NCBI GenBank assembly: GCA_029259595.1
Contig: JAJDEW010000115.1
Span: forward strand, 186,001-250,000
DNA from: Planctomycetota bacterium
Lineage (GTDB): Bacteria > Planctomycetota > UBA1135 > GCA-002686595
Direction: 5' to 3'
Length of the DNA: 64,000 bases
How positions within the stretch are numbered: the stretch's first letter is position 1; each line of letters begins with the position of its first letter. A model generated the notes under the pieces. That model did not search any database and was not told the DNA's origin. It was given only the letters and a program-made list of their open reading frames with translations. This document shows, in pieces, positions 38,168 to 46,309 of this stretch. A program made the translations under genes and the position numbers.

Positions 38168-39052
38168 ATGCTGAAGCTCATCGCGCTCCCCGTCGGTTTT
38201 CTCGGCCTGTTGACGTCCGCCCTGGTGACGGCCCCGCCGGCGCCGGAGACCCAGGACGTGTCGATCTCGCCCGTCGCTGGCCGGGTCTCGGTCCTCGTCG
38301 GTCAGGGCGGCAACATCGGTCTGTGCGCCGGCGACGACGGCGTGCTCATGATCGATTCGCAGTTCGCGAACCTGAGCGAGCGGATCGCAGCGGCCATCCA
38401 GGAGCTCGCCGGCACGCGCCCGAGCTTCCTCGTCAACACGCACTGGCACGGCGACCACACCGGGGGCAACGAGAACTTCTCCGGTGACGCCGTCGTCGTC
38501 GCGCACACGAACGTGCGCCGGCGCCTGAACGGTGACGCTCGAATCGGCGGCCGCACCGAGAAGAAGGGCAAGGCGACCTTGCCCGTCGTCACCTACGACG
38601 ACGGCATGTCGATCCACTTCAACGGCGAGGAGATCCGCCTCGTCCACGTGCCCACGGCGCACACCGACGGCGACACGGTGGTCTGGTTCCGCGGCTCGAA
38701 CGTGGTCCACATGGGCGATCTCTACTTCGACATCGGCTACCCGTTCATCGACGTCTCGAGCGGCGGCAACGCCCTCGGCCTGATCGAAGGCTTGCACGCC
38801 TGCCTCGAGTGGATTCCGAAGGACGCGCGGATCATCTCCGGTCACGGTCGCGCGACCGGCGTCGAGGAGCTGAAGAGCTACCTCGCCATGCTGGAGGAGA
38901 TCACCGGTCGCGTGCGGGAAGCCGTCGAAGCCGGCCAGTCGCTCGACGCGATCCAGAAGGCCGGCCTGACCGTGGACTACGACGAGCGCTGGGGCGACTT
39001 CGACTTCGTTCCGCCCGAGAATTTCGTCAAGTCGATCGTCGACAGCCTGTAA
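38168..39052 (+). CDS. Secreted metallo-beta-lactamase-fold hydrolase
   Basis: The 294-residue precursor has an N-terminal signal (MLKLIALPVGFLGLLTSALV). The MBL metal motif NTHWHGDHTGGN is at about residues 95-106. Other ligands are the His in VPTAHTDGDTVVWF (third His and Asp region), MGDLYF and GHGRATG near the C-terminus. The overall type resembles secreted MBL hydrolases related to the quinoprotein relay group, not classical beta-lactamases. Substrate is unknown. It lies 18 bases after the cupin gene. Confidence 0.85.
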   Translation: MLKLIALPVGFLGLLTSALVTAPPAPETQDVSISPVAGRVSVLVGQGGNIGLCAGDDGVLMIDSQFANLSERIAAAIQELAGTRPSFLVNTHWHGDHTGGNENFSGDAVVVAHTNVRRRLNGDARIGGRTEKKGKATLPVVTYDDGMSIHFNGEEIRLVHVPTAHTDGDTVVWFRGSNVVHMGDLYFDIGYPFIDVSSGGNALGLIEGLHACLEWIPKDARIISGHGRATGVEELKSYLAMLEEITGRVREAVEAGQSLDAIQKAGLTVDYDERWGDFDFVPPENFVKSIVDSL

Positions 39053-39080
39053 CCGTTCGCGCCTCCTGCGGATTCGACGG

Positions 39081-40022
39081 CTACCGGCCCTTCCCTGCCG
39101 CTTCGTCCGCTCCCTTGCCTGGCCGCAGCTCGTCCAGCTGACGAATCGGACGGTCGCCCTCCTGAAAGAGGGCGAGGTAGTCCGCGAGCGGTCCCATCCC
39201 GAGCTCGGCGCGCCGCTCGTCGACGTGCTCGAGGTCTTCGCAGGGCATCAAGACCGCTTCGCCGTCGGCGGTGATCCCGATTTGGGAACCATAGCGCTGG
39301 AGCCAGCCCAGGCTCAGTTGGAAGCGGTCGTGCAGGAGTGCGAAGGCCTGCCCGTCGAGGCGCCCGGCGCGCACGTCCTGTTCGATCCGGGGCAAGGCCG
39401 TTCGCATGAGGCGCAGATCGCTCGTGTGCTGAACCAGGAGGAAGGCCGCGTCCGAGGCCTCGCTTCCAAAGCGTGTCGCGTCGATCCAACCGAGCTCGGC
39501 GAGGATCGCGAGCAGCCATTCGGTGTTGTCGCGGTCGACGCGCTGCATCGCCGGGCCGTCGACGTCGCCCTGGCGGACACGTTGGTCGTTCGCGCGCCGT
39601 TCGCGCAGGTCCTCGCGAATGGTGACGAGGATGTCCTCGTCCAACCCGAAGGGTTCGGGCAGCTCGTACGGCTCGACGCGCAGCTCGCCGGCGATGTCCT
39701 CCATACGCTCGAGGGTCAACACTGCGGATCCCGTCTCCACGCGCAGGCGTGTACCGTCGAGCGTGAGGTCCAGCCGCGACGCGCGCGTCCAGCGCTCGAG
39801 GCTCGCGCCCGCCTCGTTCCAGGTCGCTCGGAAGAAGCGCGGCCCGGCCGCATCGCTCCAACCCACGCGCCCCGGCTCGAAGAGGAAACTCGTCGTCCCG
39901 TCGCTCCACGCTCCGAACCAGGGCGCCTTCTCGGGCTCGCCCTGACGAGGGGGAGCCGTCAAGAGGGGGAGGACCAGTGCGATCGAGAGACGGGCGGTGG
40001 CGAGGATCGGCATGTGCGGCAT
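39081..40022 (-). CDS. Exported DUF6624-type protein
   Basis: The 313-residue precursor starts MPHMPILATARLSIALVLPL, a signal peptide. The C-terminal part (about 145-270) matches the DUF6624 pattern: DQRVRQGDVDG, DNTEWLLAILAELGWID, AAFLLVQHTSDLRLM, LPRIEQDVRAGRLDGQAFA and DRFQLSLGWLQRYGSQ. The N-terminal part (about 25-110) is beta-rich and has no assignment. The function of this domain is not established. It is convergent with the MBL hydrolase and divergent from the retropepsin-like gene. Confidence 0.7.
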   Translation of the reverse strand: MPHMPILATARLSIALVLPLLTAPPRQGEPEKAPWFGAWSDGTTSFLFEPGRVGWSDAAGPRFFRATWNEAGASLERWTRASRLDLTLDGTRLRVETGSAVLTLERMEDIAGELRVEPYELPEPFGLDEDILVTIREDLRERRANDQRVRQGDVDGPAMQRVDRDNTEWLLAILAELGWIDATRFGSEASDAAFLLVQHTSDLRLMRTALPRIEQDVRAGRLDGQAFALLHDRFQLSLGWLQRYGSQIGITADGEAVLMPCEDLEHVDERRAELGMGPLADYLALFQEGDRPIRQLDELRPGKGADEAAGKGR

Positions 40023-40100
40023 GCGCGCCTCGCCGGGGAGGATTCCGAGGAGTCCGTCGAGAACCTGCGCTTGCGAACCAGGGACTCCGGAGCGCGACCG

Positions 40101-40106
40101 TAGAAT
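40101..40106 (+). promoter_or_regulatory. -10-like element for the retropepsin-like gene
   Basis: TAGAAT lies 46 bases upstream of ATG 40153, and AGGGAG lies a few bases before the ATG as a ribosome-binding site. The -35 is not recognisable. Confidence 0.35.
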
Positions 40107-40152
40107 GGGAGCTCGTCACCGCGATGCGTTGCCGTTCGTCCAAGGGAGTTCC

Positions 40153-41637
40153 ATGACGCCGATTCTCCTCTTCCTGCTCGTCGCGGCTCATCATCCGAAC
40201 GACAAGGAGCTGCACGCCCCGGACTCGCCCCTCGGCCTCGCGCCCTTGGGCCGGAGCGAGGAGCTCTGCATCCGAGGTCGTACGGACTCCCATGGCATCG
40301 AAGCGCGCTTCGAGCTGCGTGTGTCGGGCCAAGGTAGCTTCTCGTGGAGTCTGGACGGGCCGTTGCACGAGCGGACGGTCTTCGACGGCGAACGGGTGTG
40401 GCGGAGTACGTGCGGCGGTCCGGCCTACGAACTCGAGTTGCGCGCCCGGGAAGTGGCGCTGTTCGACATGCTGGCCTGGAGCGGTCGTTGGGCGTCCGCC
40501 GACGGGCCGGCCCGCATCGTGGCGCCACGCGCGGACGAGGCGGGACCGAGCGCGTTCCGCTTGCGCGGTGGACGGCTCGAAGCGCAGGCGACGATCGACG
40601 AGGAGACAGGACTGCTCGAGAGACTGGCCGTCCCCGGGAACCGCGCGGGACGTCGCTGGAGCTACAGCTGGGCGTCGACCGCACACGGCTGGCTCCCCAG
40701 CGTCGCGCGCCTGGAAACCGACACGGGCCTGACGCACCGCTTCGAAGTCGACGCCGTGGAACTCGTCGAGGGGACACGCGCGCTCGTCGCTCCCGCGTGT
40801 GAAACGCCGGCGAGCTTCCATCCCGACCTGCCCGCCGAGCTGAAGGTGCGCCGCGCCGCGACGGGGCACCTCTTCGTACGGCCGACGATCGCAGGCGAGG
40901 ACGTCGGTTGGTTCCTGCTCGACTCCGGCGTCGGTGCGACCCTCCTGACGGCCGAGCTGGCCGATCGTCTCGGACTCGAGCCCTTCGGGGAGGCGCGCTT
41001 GACCGGTTTCGGGCCCGACGTGCACACGACGCGCTATCGTCGGGTCCCGTCCCTGCGACTCGGGCCGCTCGAGATCCACGACTTCCTGGCGCTCGAGCGC
41101 GTGGGCCCGAGCATGGCCGGTCGCATCCTTGGCGAGCGCGTGGACGGGGTGCTCGGGTGGGACGTGTTCCTGCGCAGCATCGTGGTGCTCGATCCCGCGG
41201 CGGGCACGATCGCGCTCCACGATCCGGCGACGTTCGTGACGAAGGCGAGCTGGCAGCCCCTGACGTTGCACTGGAACGTGCCCTACGTGACGGCTCGTTT
41301 CGAAGGCGGGCGCGAGGGCCTCTTCCTGCTCGACACCGGCGCCGGAAACGCGACGGTGCTCTTTCACGCGGATGCCGTCGAGCGCCTGGGACTCCTGGAG
41401 GGTCGGAGCGTCACGCCCCTGGCGGGCGGTGGCGCCGGCGGCGCGGTCACCCTGCTCGAGGGCAGCCTGGAGTGGTTCGAGCTGGCGGGGGTCCGCCACG
41501 CACCGGCGCCCGCGCGCTTCAGCACGGGCGACGATGGCGAGGCCGACCCCTACACCCTGGGTTTCCTGGGGGCCGGCTGGCTCGGGGACGTCGAGCTGAT
41601 CTTCGACTACGGCGGGGGCCGGGTGGCCTTTCGCTGA
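40153..41637 (+). CDS. Secreted protein with two retropepsin-like aspartic domains
   Basis: The 494-residue protein begins MTPILLFLLVAAHHPNDKEL, a short signal peptide. The C-terminal half carries two retropepsin-like active-site segments: FLLDSGVGATLLTAELADRL (about residues 254-273) and FLLDTGAGNATVLFHADAVE (about 393-412). Each sits in a beta-rich repeat, so the chain may fold as a two-lobed, pepsin-like enzyme made within one polypeptide. The N-terminal 230 residues resemble an outer-membrane-lipoprotein carrier-like beta domain (RFELRVSGQGSFSWSLDG). It probably acts as a periplasmic or secreted peptidase. Start choice is supported by AGGGAG. Confidence 0.8.
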   Translation: MTPILLFLLVAAHHPNDKELHAPDSPLGLAPLGRSEELCIRGRTDSHGIEARFELRVSGQGSFSWSLDGPLHERTVFDGERVWRSTCGGPAYELELRAREVALFDMLAWSGRWASADGPARIVAPRADEAGPSAFRLRGGRLEAQATIDEETGLLERLAVPGNRAGRRWSYSWASTAHGWLPSVARLETDTGLTHRFEVDAVELVEGTRALVAPACETPASFHPDLPAELKVRRAATGHLFVRPTIAGEDVGWFLLDSGVGATLLTAELADRLGLEPFGEARLTGFGPDVHTTRYRRVPSLRLGPLEIHDFLALERVGPSMAGRILGERVDGVLGWDVFLRSIVVLDPAAGTIALHDPATFVTKASWQPLTLHWNVPYVTARFEGGREGLFLLDTGAGNATVLFHADAVERLGLLEGRSVTPLAGGGAGGAVTLLEGSLEWFELAGVRHAPAPARFSTGDDGEADPYTLGFLGAGWLGDVELIFDYGGGRVAFR

Positions 41638-41740
41638 GGCGGCTGGCGGGTCGAGAACCCCGCGGGACCGCGCCGAAGTCGGGGTCGGGAGGGCTGGCGC
41701 GGCCGCGCCGGGGCACGATCGATCGCGGTGGGGGGTGTTC

Positions 41741-41764
41741 CCCGCTCGAGCGGGACGCTAGGAT
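41741..41764 (+). promoter_or_regulatory. rpmH: rpmH promoter with operator-like palindrome
   Basis: A perfect 14-base palindrome CCCGCTCGAGCGGG (41741-41754) ends four bases before TAGGAT (41759-41764), a -10-like hexamer 41 bases before the rpmH ATG. A palindrome in the -35/-10 spacer is a position used by repressors or MerR-type activators. Confidence 0.4.
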
Positions 41765-41776
41765 TCTCGCCCCGAA

Positions 41777-41800
41777 GGACGGCCGCGGCCGTCCGGACGG
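41777..41800 (+). promoter_or_regulatory. rpmH: Overlapping palindromes in the rpmH leader
   Basis: GGACGGCCGCGGCCGTCC (41777-41794) and CCGTCCGGACGG (41789-41800) are perfect palindromes that share six bases, so their hairpins exclude each other. The second includes GGACGG five bases before ATG 41806, the likely ribosome-binding region. Self-regulation by the L34 protein or a switch in translation is possible but unproven. Confidence 0.4.
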
Positions 41801-41805
41801 ATCCC

Positions 41806-41931
41806 ATGAAGGTCAAAATCCGCAAGAGCAACACGAAGAAGTCCCGCAAGACGGGATTTCTGACGCGGCAGAAGACGAAGGGCGGTCGCAAGACGAACGC
41901 CCGTCAGCGTCGACGCCACGGCTCCTTCTGA
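41806..41931 (+). CDS. rpmH: Divergent large-subunit ribosomal protein bL34
   Basis: The 41-residue basic protein reads MKVKIRKSNTKKSRKTGFLT followed by RQKTKGGRKTNARQRRRHGS and F. The pattern KKSRKTGF-x5-TKGGRK-x2-AR corresponds to the bL34 core (RKRxHGFxxRM-xTKxGRKVLxRRR), but the usual N-terminal KRTxQPS is absent. It is expected in the large ribosomal subunit near the base of the exit tunnel. In most bacteria rpmH is next to rnpA and dnaA; here it stands alone between a retropepsin-like gene and a YgiQ gene. Confidence 0.8.
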   Translation: MKVKIRKSNTKKSRKTGFLTRQKTKGGRKTNARQRRRHGSF

Positions 41932-41992
41932 GCGGCTCGTCCCGCCCTGCTCGCGATTCTCGGCCAGCCGGCCCGGGGATCGCGTTCTTTCG

Positions 41993-41998
41993 TAGGCT
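41993..41998 (+). promoter_or_regulatory. -10-like element for the YgiQ gene
   Basis: TAGGCT lies 25 bases before ATG 42024; a small palindrome CTAGCGCTAG follows at 42006-42015. No -35 is clear. Confidence 0.3.
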
Positions 41999-42023
41999 GA
42001 TTGCCTAGCGCTAGCGAGTCACC

Positions 42024-43895
42024 ATGGCCCCCACCGATCCGACCCCCTTCTTGCCCCGCACCCGGGCCCAGATGACGGAGCGCGGTTGGGATGCGCTCGA
42101 CGTCCTGCTCGTCACCGGAGACGGGTACGTCGACCACCCTTCGTTCGGCACGGCCGCGATCGGGCGCTTGCTCGAAGCCGCCGGCTACCGCGTCGGGATC
42201 CTCGACGTGCCCGAGCTCGAGCCCGACGGCTCCGGCTGGACGCGCTTGCCGGCACCGGAGCTCTTCGTGGGAGTCACCGCCGGAACGATCGATTCGATGG
42301 TGACGAACTTCACGGCGTCCAAGAAGCGCCGGCGCGTCGACGTCTACCGCCCGGGCGGCCTGCCCGGTCGCCCGAATCGCGCTTCGATCGCGTACACCGC
42401 GGCCGTGCGGCATCACTTCCCCGGCGTGCCCGTCATCCTCGGCGGACTCGAGGCCGGGCCGCGGCGGCTGGCGTACTACGACTACTGGCAGGAGGCCTTC
42501 CGCCGCTCGATCCTGATCGACGCCAAGGCGGACCTTCTGGTGTGGGGCATGGGCGAGCGGCAGGTGCTCGAGATCGCACGCCGGCTGGCTGCCAAGGAGG
42601 ACCTGCGCGAGATCGACGGGACGTGCGAGCTGCGCGCGGCGGGCGACCTGCCGGAGAATGCGCGCGAGGTGCCGTCCTACGAAGCGTTGGTCGCCGACCC
42701 GGATCTCTCGATCCCGCTCTTCAACGCCGTGCGCGAGGAGAACCATCCGGGCGCGGCCGTCCTGGTGCAGGGCCATGGCAAGCGCTTCGTGCTCCAGCAC
42801 CCGCCGATGAGTCCTTCGTCCCAGGACGAGGTCGACCACTACTACGACCTGCCCTTCCGGCGGGAGTGGCACCCGGACCACGACGCGGCCGGCGGCATCC
42901 CCGCGCTCGAGCCCGTGCGCTGGAGCGTGAACTCGCACCGCGGCTGCATGGCCGACTGTTCGTTCTGCTCGATCACCTTCCACCAAGGGCGCACGATCCA
43001 GGGACGCAGCGAGGCCTCGATCCTGCGCGAGGCGGCGACGATCTCGGCCCACCACGACTTCCGCGGCACGATCACCGACGTCGGCGGTCCGACGGCGAAC
43101 ATGTACGGGCTGGGCTGCAAGCTGCTCGAGAAGGGCGATCCGTGCCTCGGCCGCGACTGCCTGACGCCGGACCCGTGTCCGGCCCTGCGTATCGAGAAGC
43201 AGTCGGAGGGCTACCGCCGTCTGCTCGCGCTCGTGCGCCAGACTCCCGGCGTGAAGCACACGTTCGTCAGCTCGGGCATCCGCTACGACATGCTGCGTGA
43301 CAAGCAGGGCGAGCTCCTGCCCCTGCACCACGATCTCGTCGCGCATCACGTCCCCGGCCGCATGAAGCTCGCGCCCGAGCACGCGGCCCCCGGGACGCTC
43401 GCGGCCATGAACAAGCCGACCTTCGACGTCTACGAGAAGTACGAGTCGGACTACAAGGACGAGTGCCGCGAGTTGGGTCGCGACCAGCACCTCGTGAACT
43501 ACTTCATCGTCGGCCACCCGGGAACGACGATGGACGACGCGGTGCTGCTCTTCGAGAAGCTGCTCGAGCGCAACTACTCGCCCGAACAGGTGCAGGAGTT
43601 CCTGCCCCTGCCGATGACGCGCGCCAACGTGCAGTACGTCACCGGCAAGGATCCCCTGACGGGCGCGGCGCTGCACGTCCCGCGCGGCGGCCGCGAGCGC
43701 CGCATCCAGAAGGCGCTCGTGCGCTGGAAGGCGCCCGAGTCGGAGCCGCTCGTGCTCGAAGGCCTCACCGTCGCCGGCCGCGAGGACCTGATCCCGCGCT
43801 GGCGTCAAGCCCTCGCCCGTGAGCGCACGCGCGCCAAGCGCCCCGGCAAGGCCAAGTCCGGTGGCGCGGGCCTCGAGCTCGACACCTGCGGCTGA
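42024..43895 (+). CDS. YgiQ-family radical SAM protein
   Basis: The 623-residue protein has the full YgiQ layout: N-terminal UPF0313 domain (PFLPRTRAQMTERGWDALDVL, LLVTGDGYVDHPSFG), then the radical SAM core with the 4Fe-4S cysteines in HRGCMADCSFCSITFHQGR (about residues 308-326). FSSGIRYD-like VSSGIRYDML and a C-terminal extension (FLPLPMTRANVQYVTGKDPL) complete it. The enzyme uses SAM radical chemistry; its substrate is not known. Length is shorter than E. coli YgiQ because the C-terminal tail is brief. It stands alone, convergent with the 43977 gene. Confidence 0.92.
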   Translation: MAPTDPTPFLPRTRAQMTERGWDALDVLLVTGDGYVDHPSFGTAAIGRLLEAAGYRVGILDVPELEPDGSGWTRLPAPELFVGVTAGTIDSMVTNFTASKKRRRVDVYRPGGLPGRPNRASIAYTAAVRHHFPGVPVILGGLEAGPRRLAYYDYWQEAFRRSILIDAKADLLVWGMGERQVLEIARRLAAKEDLREIDGTCELRAAGDLPENAREVPSYEALVADPDLSIPLFNAVREENHPGAAVLVQGHGKRFVLQHPPMSPSSQDEVDHYYDLPFRREWHPDHDAAGGIPALEPVRWSVNSHRGCMADCSFCSITFHQGRTIQGRSEASILREAATISAHHDFRGTITDVGGPTANMYGLGCKLLEKGDPCLGRDCLTPDPCPALRIEKQSEGYRRLLALVRQTPGVKHTFVSSGIRYDMLRDKQGELLPLHHDLVAHHVPGRMKLAPEHAAPGTLAAMNKPTFDVYEKYESDYKDECRELGRDQHLVNYFIVGHPGTTMDDAVLLFEKLLERNYSPEQVQEFLPLPMTRANVQYVTGKDPLTGAALHVPRGGRERRIQKALVRWKAPESEPLVLEGLTVAGREDLIPRWRQALARERTRAKRPGKAKSGGAGLELDTCG

Positions 43896-43976
43896 GACGC
43901 GGGGGATGCGGCGGGACGGTGGTCGACTTCGGAGTGCGGAGCGACGACGGGGTAAGGGCGGCGGAGCAGCGGGGGG

Positions 43977-45206
43977 TCAAGGCAAGCGATACCCTTCGAG
44001 CGCCTGCCAGGTGACGACGACGAGCTCGCCTCCGTTCGTGAGGTGCAAGCCTAGGACGCCGTCGGGAACGTCGAGCCGGCCCCAGGGAGCGTCGTCGCGG
44101 ACGAGCAGCACAGACCTGTAGCGTCCGAGGGCCGCCCATGTGTCGTCGAGCGCGAGCACGATCGCGCTGATGTCGGGAAGGGGAATGAAGCGGATTGGCT
44201 CTCCGTCCTCGCTGAAGAGCGAAAGGCCCTCGCTGTCCACCACGCCAAGGGTGCCGTCGGCCGCGACCGCGATCGCCTCCAGAGCCCGGCGTCGGGCGAA
44301 CCAGCGGCCGTCGGGACGGCGTTCGAGCTTGCGTGTGCGACGCCGCTGGCCGAGTTCGTGCCGCTCGACGTGCGCGTAGCGCAGGCGCCAATAGGCCTGG
44401 CCTCCTGCGGGGGACAGCCGCTGTCTCCTCCCAAGCGGTTCGATGAGCTGCTCCGGTGCGGTTCCCGGGACCAGACAGTCGGGGAGGAGGTCGAAGGCTC
44501 GGACGGGGCTGCGAGCTTCGTCGGTCCTCAAGAGCAGTCGTTCGTCACCGAGGAACACGACCGGTGGCTTCCAGGCACCTGCAGCGGGCGGGGCGGGCAA
44601 CGGAATCCGAACGATGCGCTCGAGCTGGAGAACCGGGACGTTTTCGATCGGGGTGCTTCGTGGCGTCGTTTCGAAGTACGCAAGCTCGCGGGTGGCGTCC
44701 ACGGGGTGCAATGGGGAGAGCGAGCGGTCGTTTCCCGTGTGAAGATCGAAGGCGAGCTGCCTGCGCTTGCCGTTCCCTCCGCGGAACTCGACCACGATCT
44801 GATCCGGCTTCGATTCCATCCGCCACCCGACGATGAAATCCCCGGGCAAAAGGCCAGGAGCCAAAGCCCCTTGCCGCCGAACCCACGAGGCATCGCCGAG
44901 GGGCGTCAAGGCGGCCAGCACGAGCTCACGCCGCGGGCCGTCGCCCTTCTGGAAGCCGTAGCCGAAGGCGTTGCCGTCATCGTTCAGCGTGACGAGGCGA
45001 AACGTAAACGGATGCTCGCGGCTCCAGAGCACCAGACCGTCGCGCTCGAGGGTGTAGAGGGCTGGACCGGCTCCGTGGCGGTGAGAAGGATCTACGTGCA
45101 GGACCGAGGAACCGTCCGGCGACGGATAGGAGCGAGGCTGGAGAGGGAGGACAGGCGGACCGGGCGAGTCGGCGAGTCCGGCGCAGAGGGCGAGCGCTGC
45201 GAGCAT
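43977..45206 (-). CDS. Exported hypothetical protein, beta-propeller-like
   Basis: The 409-residue frame starts at ATG 45206 (MLAALALCAGLADSPG), a signal-peptide-like hydrophobic run. Residues just upstream in frame (RRRPIRQLAFGWNTACAAIG) would improve the signal peptide, so the true start may be GTG 45314. The remainder is beta-rich with repeated short strands and turns (YPSPDGSSVLHVDPS, AIAVAADGTLGVVDSEGLSL, VLALDDTWAALGRYRSVLLV), as in a WD40- or TolB-like propeller. No catalytic residues stand out. Codon use is less biased and local GC is lower than in neighbouring genes. Confidence 0.6.
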   Translation of the reverse strand: MLAALALCAGLADSPGPPVLPLQPRSYPSPDGSSVLHVDPSHRHGAGPALYTLERDGLVLWSREHPFTFRLVTLNDDGNAFGYGFQKGDGPRRELVLAALTPLGDASWVRRQGALAPGLLPGDFIVGWRMESKPDQIVVEFRGGNGKRRQLAFDLHTGNDRSLSPLHPVDATRELAYFETTPRSTPIENVPVLQLERIVRIPLPAPPAAGAWKPPVVFLGDERLLLRTDEARSPVRAFDLLPDCLVPGTAPEQLIEPLGRRQRLSPAGGQAYWRLRYAHVERHELGQRRRTRKLERRPDGRWFARRRALEAIAVAADGTLGVVDSEGLSLFSEDGEPIRFIPLPDISAIVLALDDTWAALGRYRSVLLVRDDAPWGRLDVPDGVLGLHLTNGGELVVVTWQALEGYRLP

Positions 45207-45554
45207 GCCGATCGCAGCGCAAGCGGTGTTCCAACCGAACGCAAGCTGCCGAATCGGTCGTCTCCGTTCGGCGCTTCCGCGCCAGGGGGAAGGCGCGTGT
45301 CGTGGCCGGAACACCTGTCGTCCAGGACGACGCCATGCGGGCCTGCGCGGGGTTCGAGCGCCTTGCTTTGGACTGTCGCGCACCTCCGGCGAGCGGGGCA
45401 CGGCGGGCGCCAGCAGGATCACGGGCGGCGTCTCGGTCGAGGTTCACCGACTGGAGCAACACCGTCGTGGCTTGCGGAGGTGAGCTCGACGGCCCGGACG
45501 ATAATGGCAGTCGTCATCGCCCGCTGCGCCAGCGGGCGACGCCGCGGCGCGTGC
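45207..45554. other. Gap without a supported gene
   Basis: No convincing gene is seen in these 348 bases, apart from a possible N-terminal extension of the preceding gene. A perfect hairpin (CGCCCGCTG/CAGCGGGCG, three-base loop) at 45518-45538 lies just beyond the acetyltransferase stop. It lacks a U tract but may end or stabilise the minus-strand dcd-acetyltransferase transcript. Confidence 0.5.
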
Positions 45555-46274
45555 TCAGTCGGCCTGCTCCGAGCGCTCGGTGCGGAACACGACGAGCTCG
45601 TCGACCGGCTCGAAGCCGAGGCCGGCGGCCAGCGCGCGCGAGGCCGCATTCGTTTCGAAGGCACCCCAGATCGGCTCGCGGCCGAAGGCGCGCTCGCGGC
45701 GGATGAGTTCGCTGACCGCGCGGCGTGCGAGGCCGCGACGGCGGAACTCGGGGGCGGTGTCGATCGAGACGTCGAAGAGCGTTTCGGTGCGCCAGTAGGC
45801 GTAGGCGAAGCTCGCGGCGCCGCCGGCGACGAAGGCGGCGCAGACGTCGCCCTTGGTCCGAACGTCTTCCATTTCGGCGCGCAGGTCCGCCGGCAGGTGC
45901 GCGAGCGAATCCTCGGGCAGGAGCAGCCGGATGTTGGGGCCCGGGGCGGCGAGGGCGGTCGAGTCGGCCAGGCGGTAGAGCACGGCGCGTTCCGACTGGA
46001 AGTCGGGGAGCAGGGCCGCGACCGCTTCCTCGAGCTCGGGCAGGCACACGAGCTCGGCGTCCGGACGGTCCGCGAGCGCTTCGCGCAGGAGCGCTTCGTC
46101 GGGGCGACCGATCACGACGACCAGCTTCCCCCCGGGGGCCTCGTTGCGCAGGATCCAACGCTCGGGGCCTCCGCGCAGGTCCGCGTGGTCCGAGAGCAAC
46201 AGCGCCCGGGCCTCGAGCCAGCGAGGGATGTCGGGCAGCGTGCGAAGGAGTTCGGCTCGGGGTTCGTCAGGCAC
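45555..46274 (-). CDS. GNAT-family N-acetyltransferase
   Basis: The 239-residue protein has a C-terminal GNAT domain (about 125-235). The acetyl-CoA pyrophosphate loop is EFRRRGLARRAVSELI, preceded by the strand FDVSIDTAP. AFETNAASRALAAGLGFEPV gives the typical C-terminal helix and strand. The N-terminal 110 residues are an additional domain with a GNAT-like Leu-rich pattern, suggesting a tandem arrangement. The start codon is GTG 46274. It lies 35 bases downstream of the dCTP deaminase gene and is probably co-transcribed; its acceptor is unknown. Confidence 0.82.
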   Translation of the reverse strand: MPDEPRAELLRTLPDIPRWLEARALLLSDHADLRGGPERWILRNEAPGGKLVVVIGRPDEALLREALADRPDAELVCLPELEEAVAALLPDFQSERAVLYRLADSTALAAPGPNIRLLLPEDSLAHLPADLRAEMEDVRTKGDVCAAFVAGGAASFAYAYWRTETLFDVSIDTAPEFRRRGLARRAVSELIRRERAFGREPIWGAFETNAASRALAAGLGFEPVDELVVFRTERSEQAD

Positions 46275-46309
46275 GGTCGAGGTCGTGGTTCGGTGCGTCG
46301 GGGAGCCGC

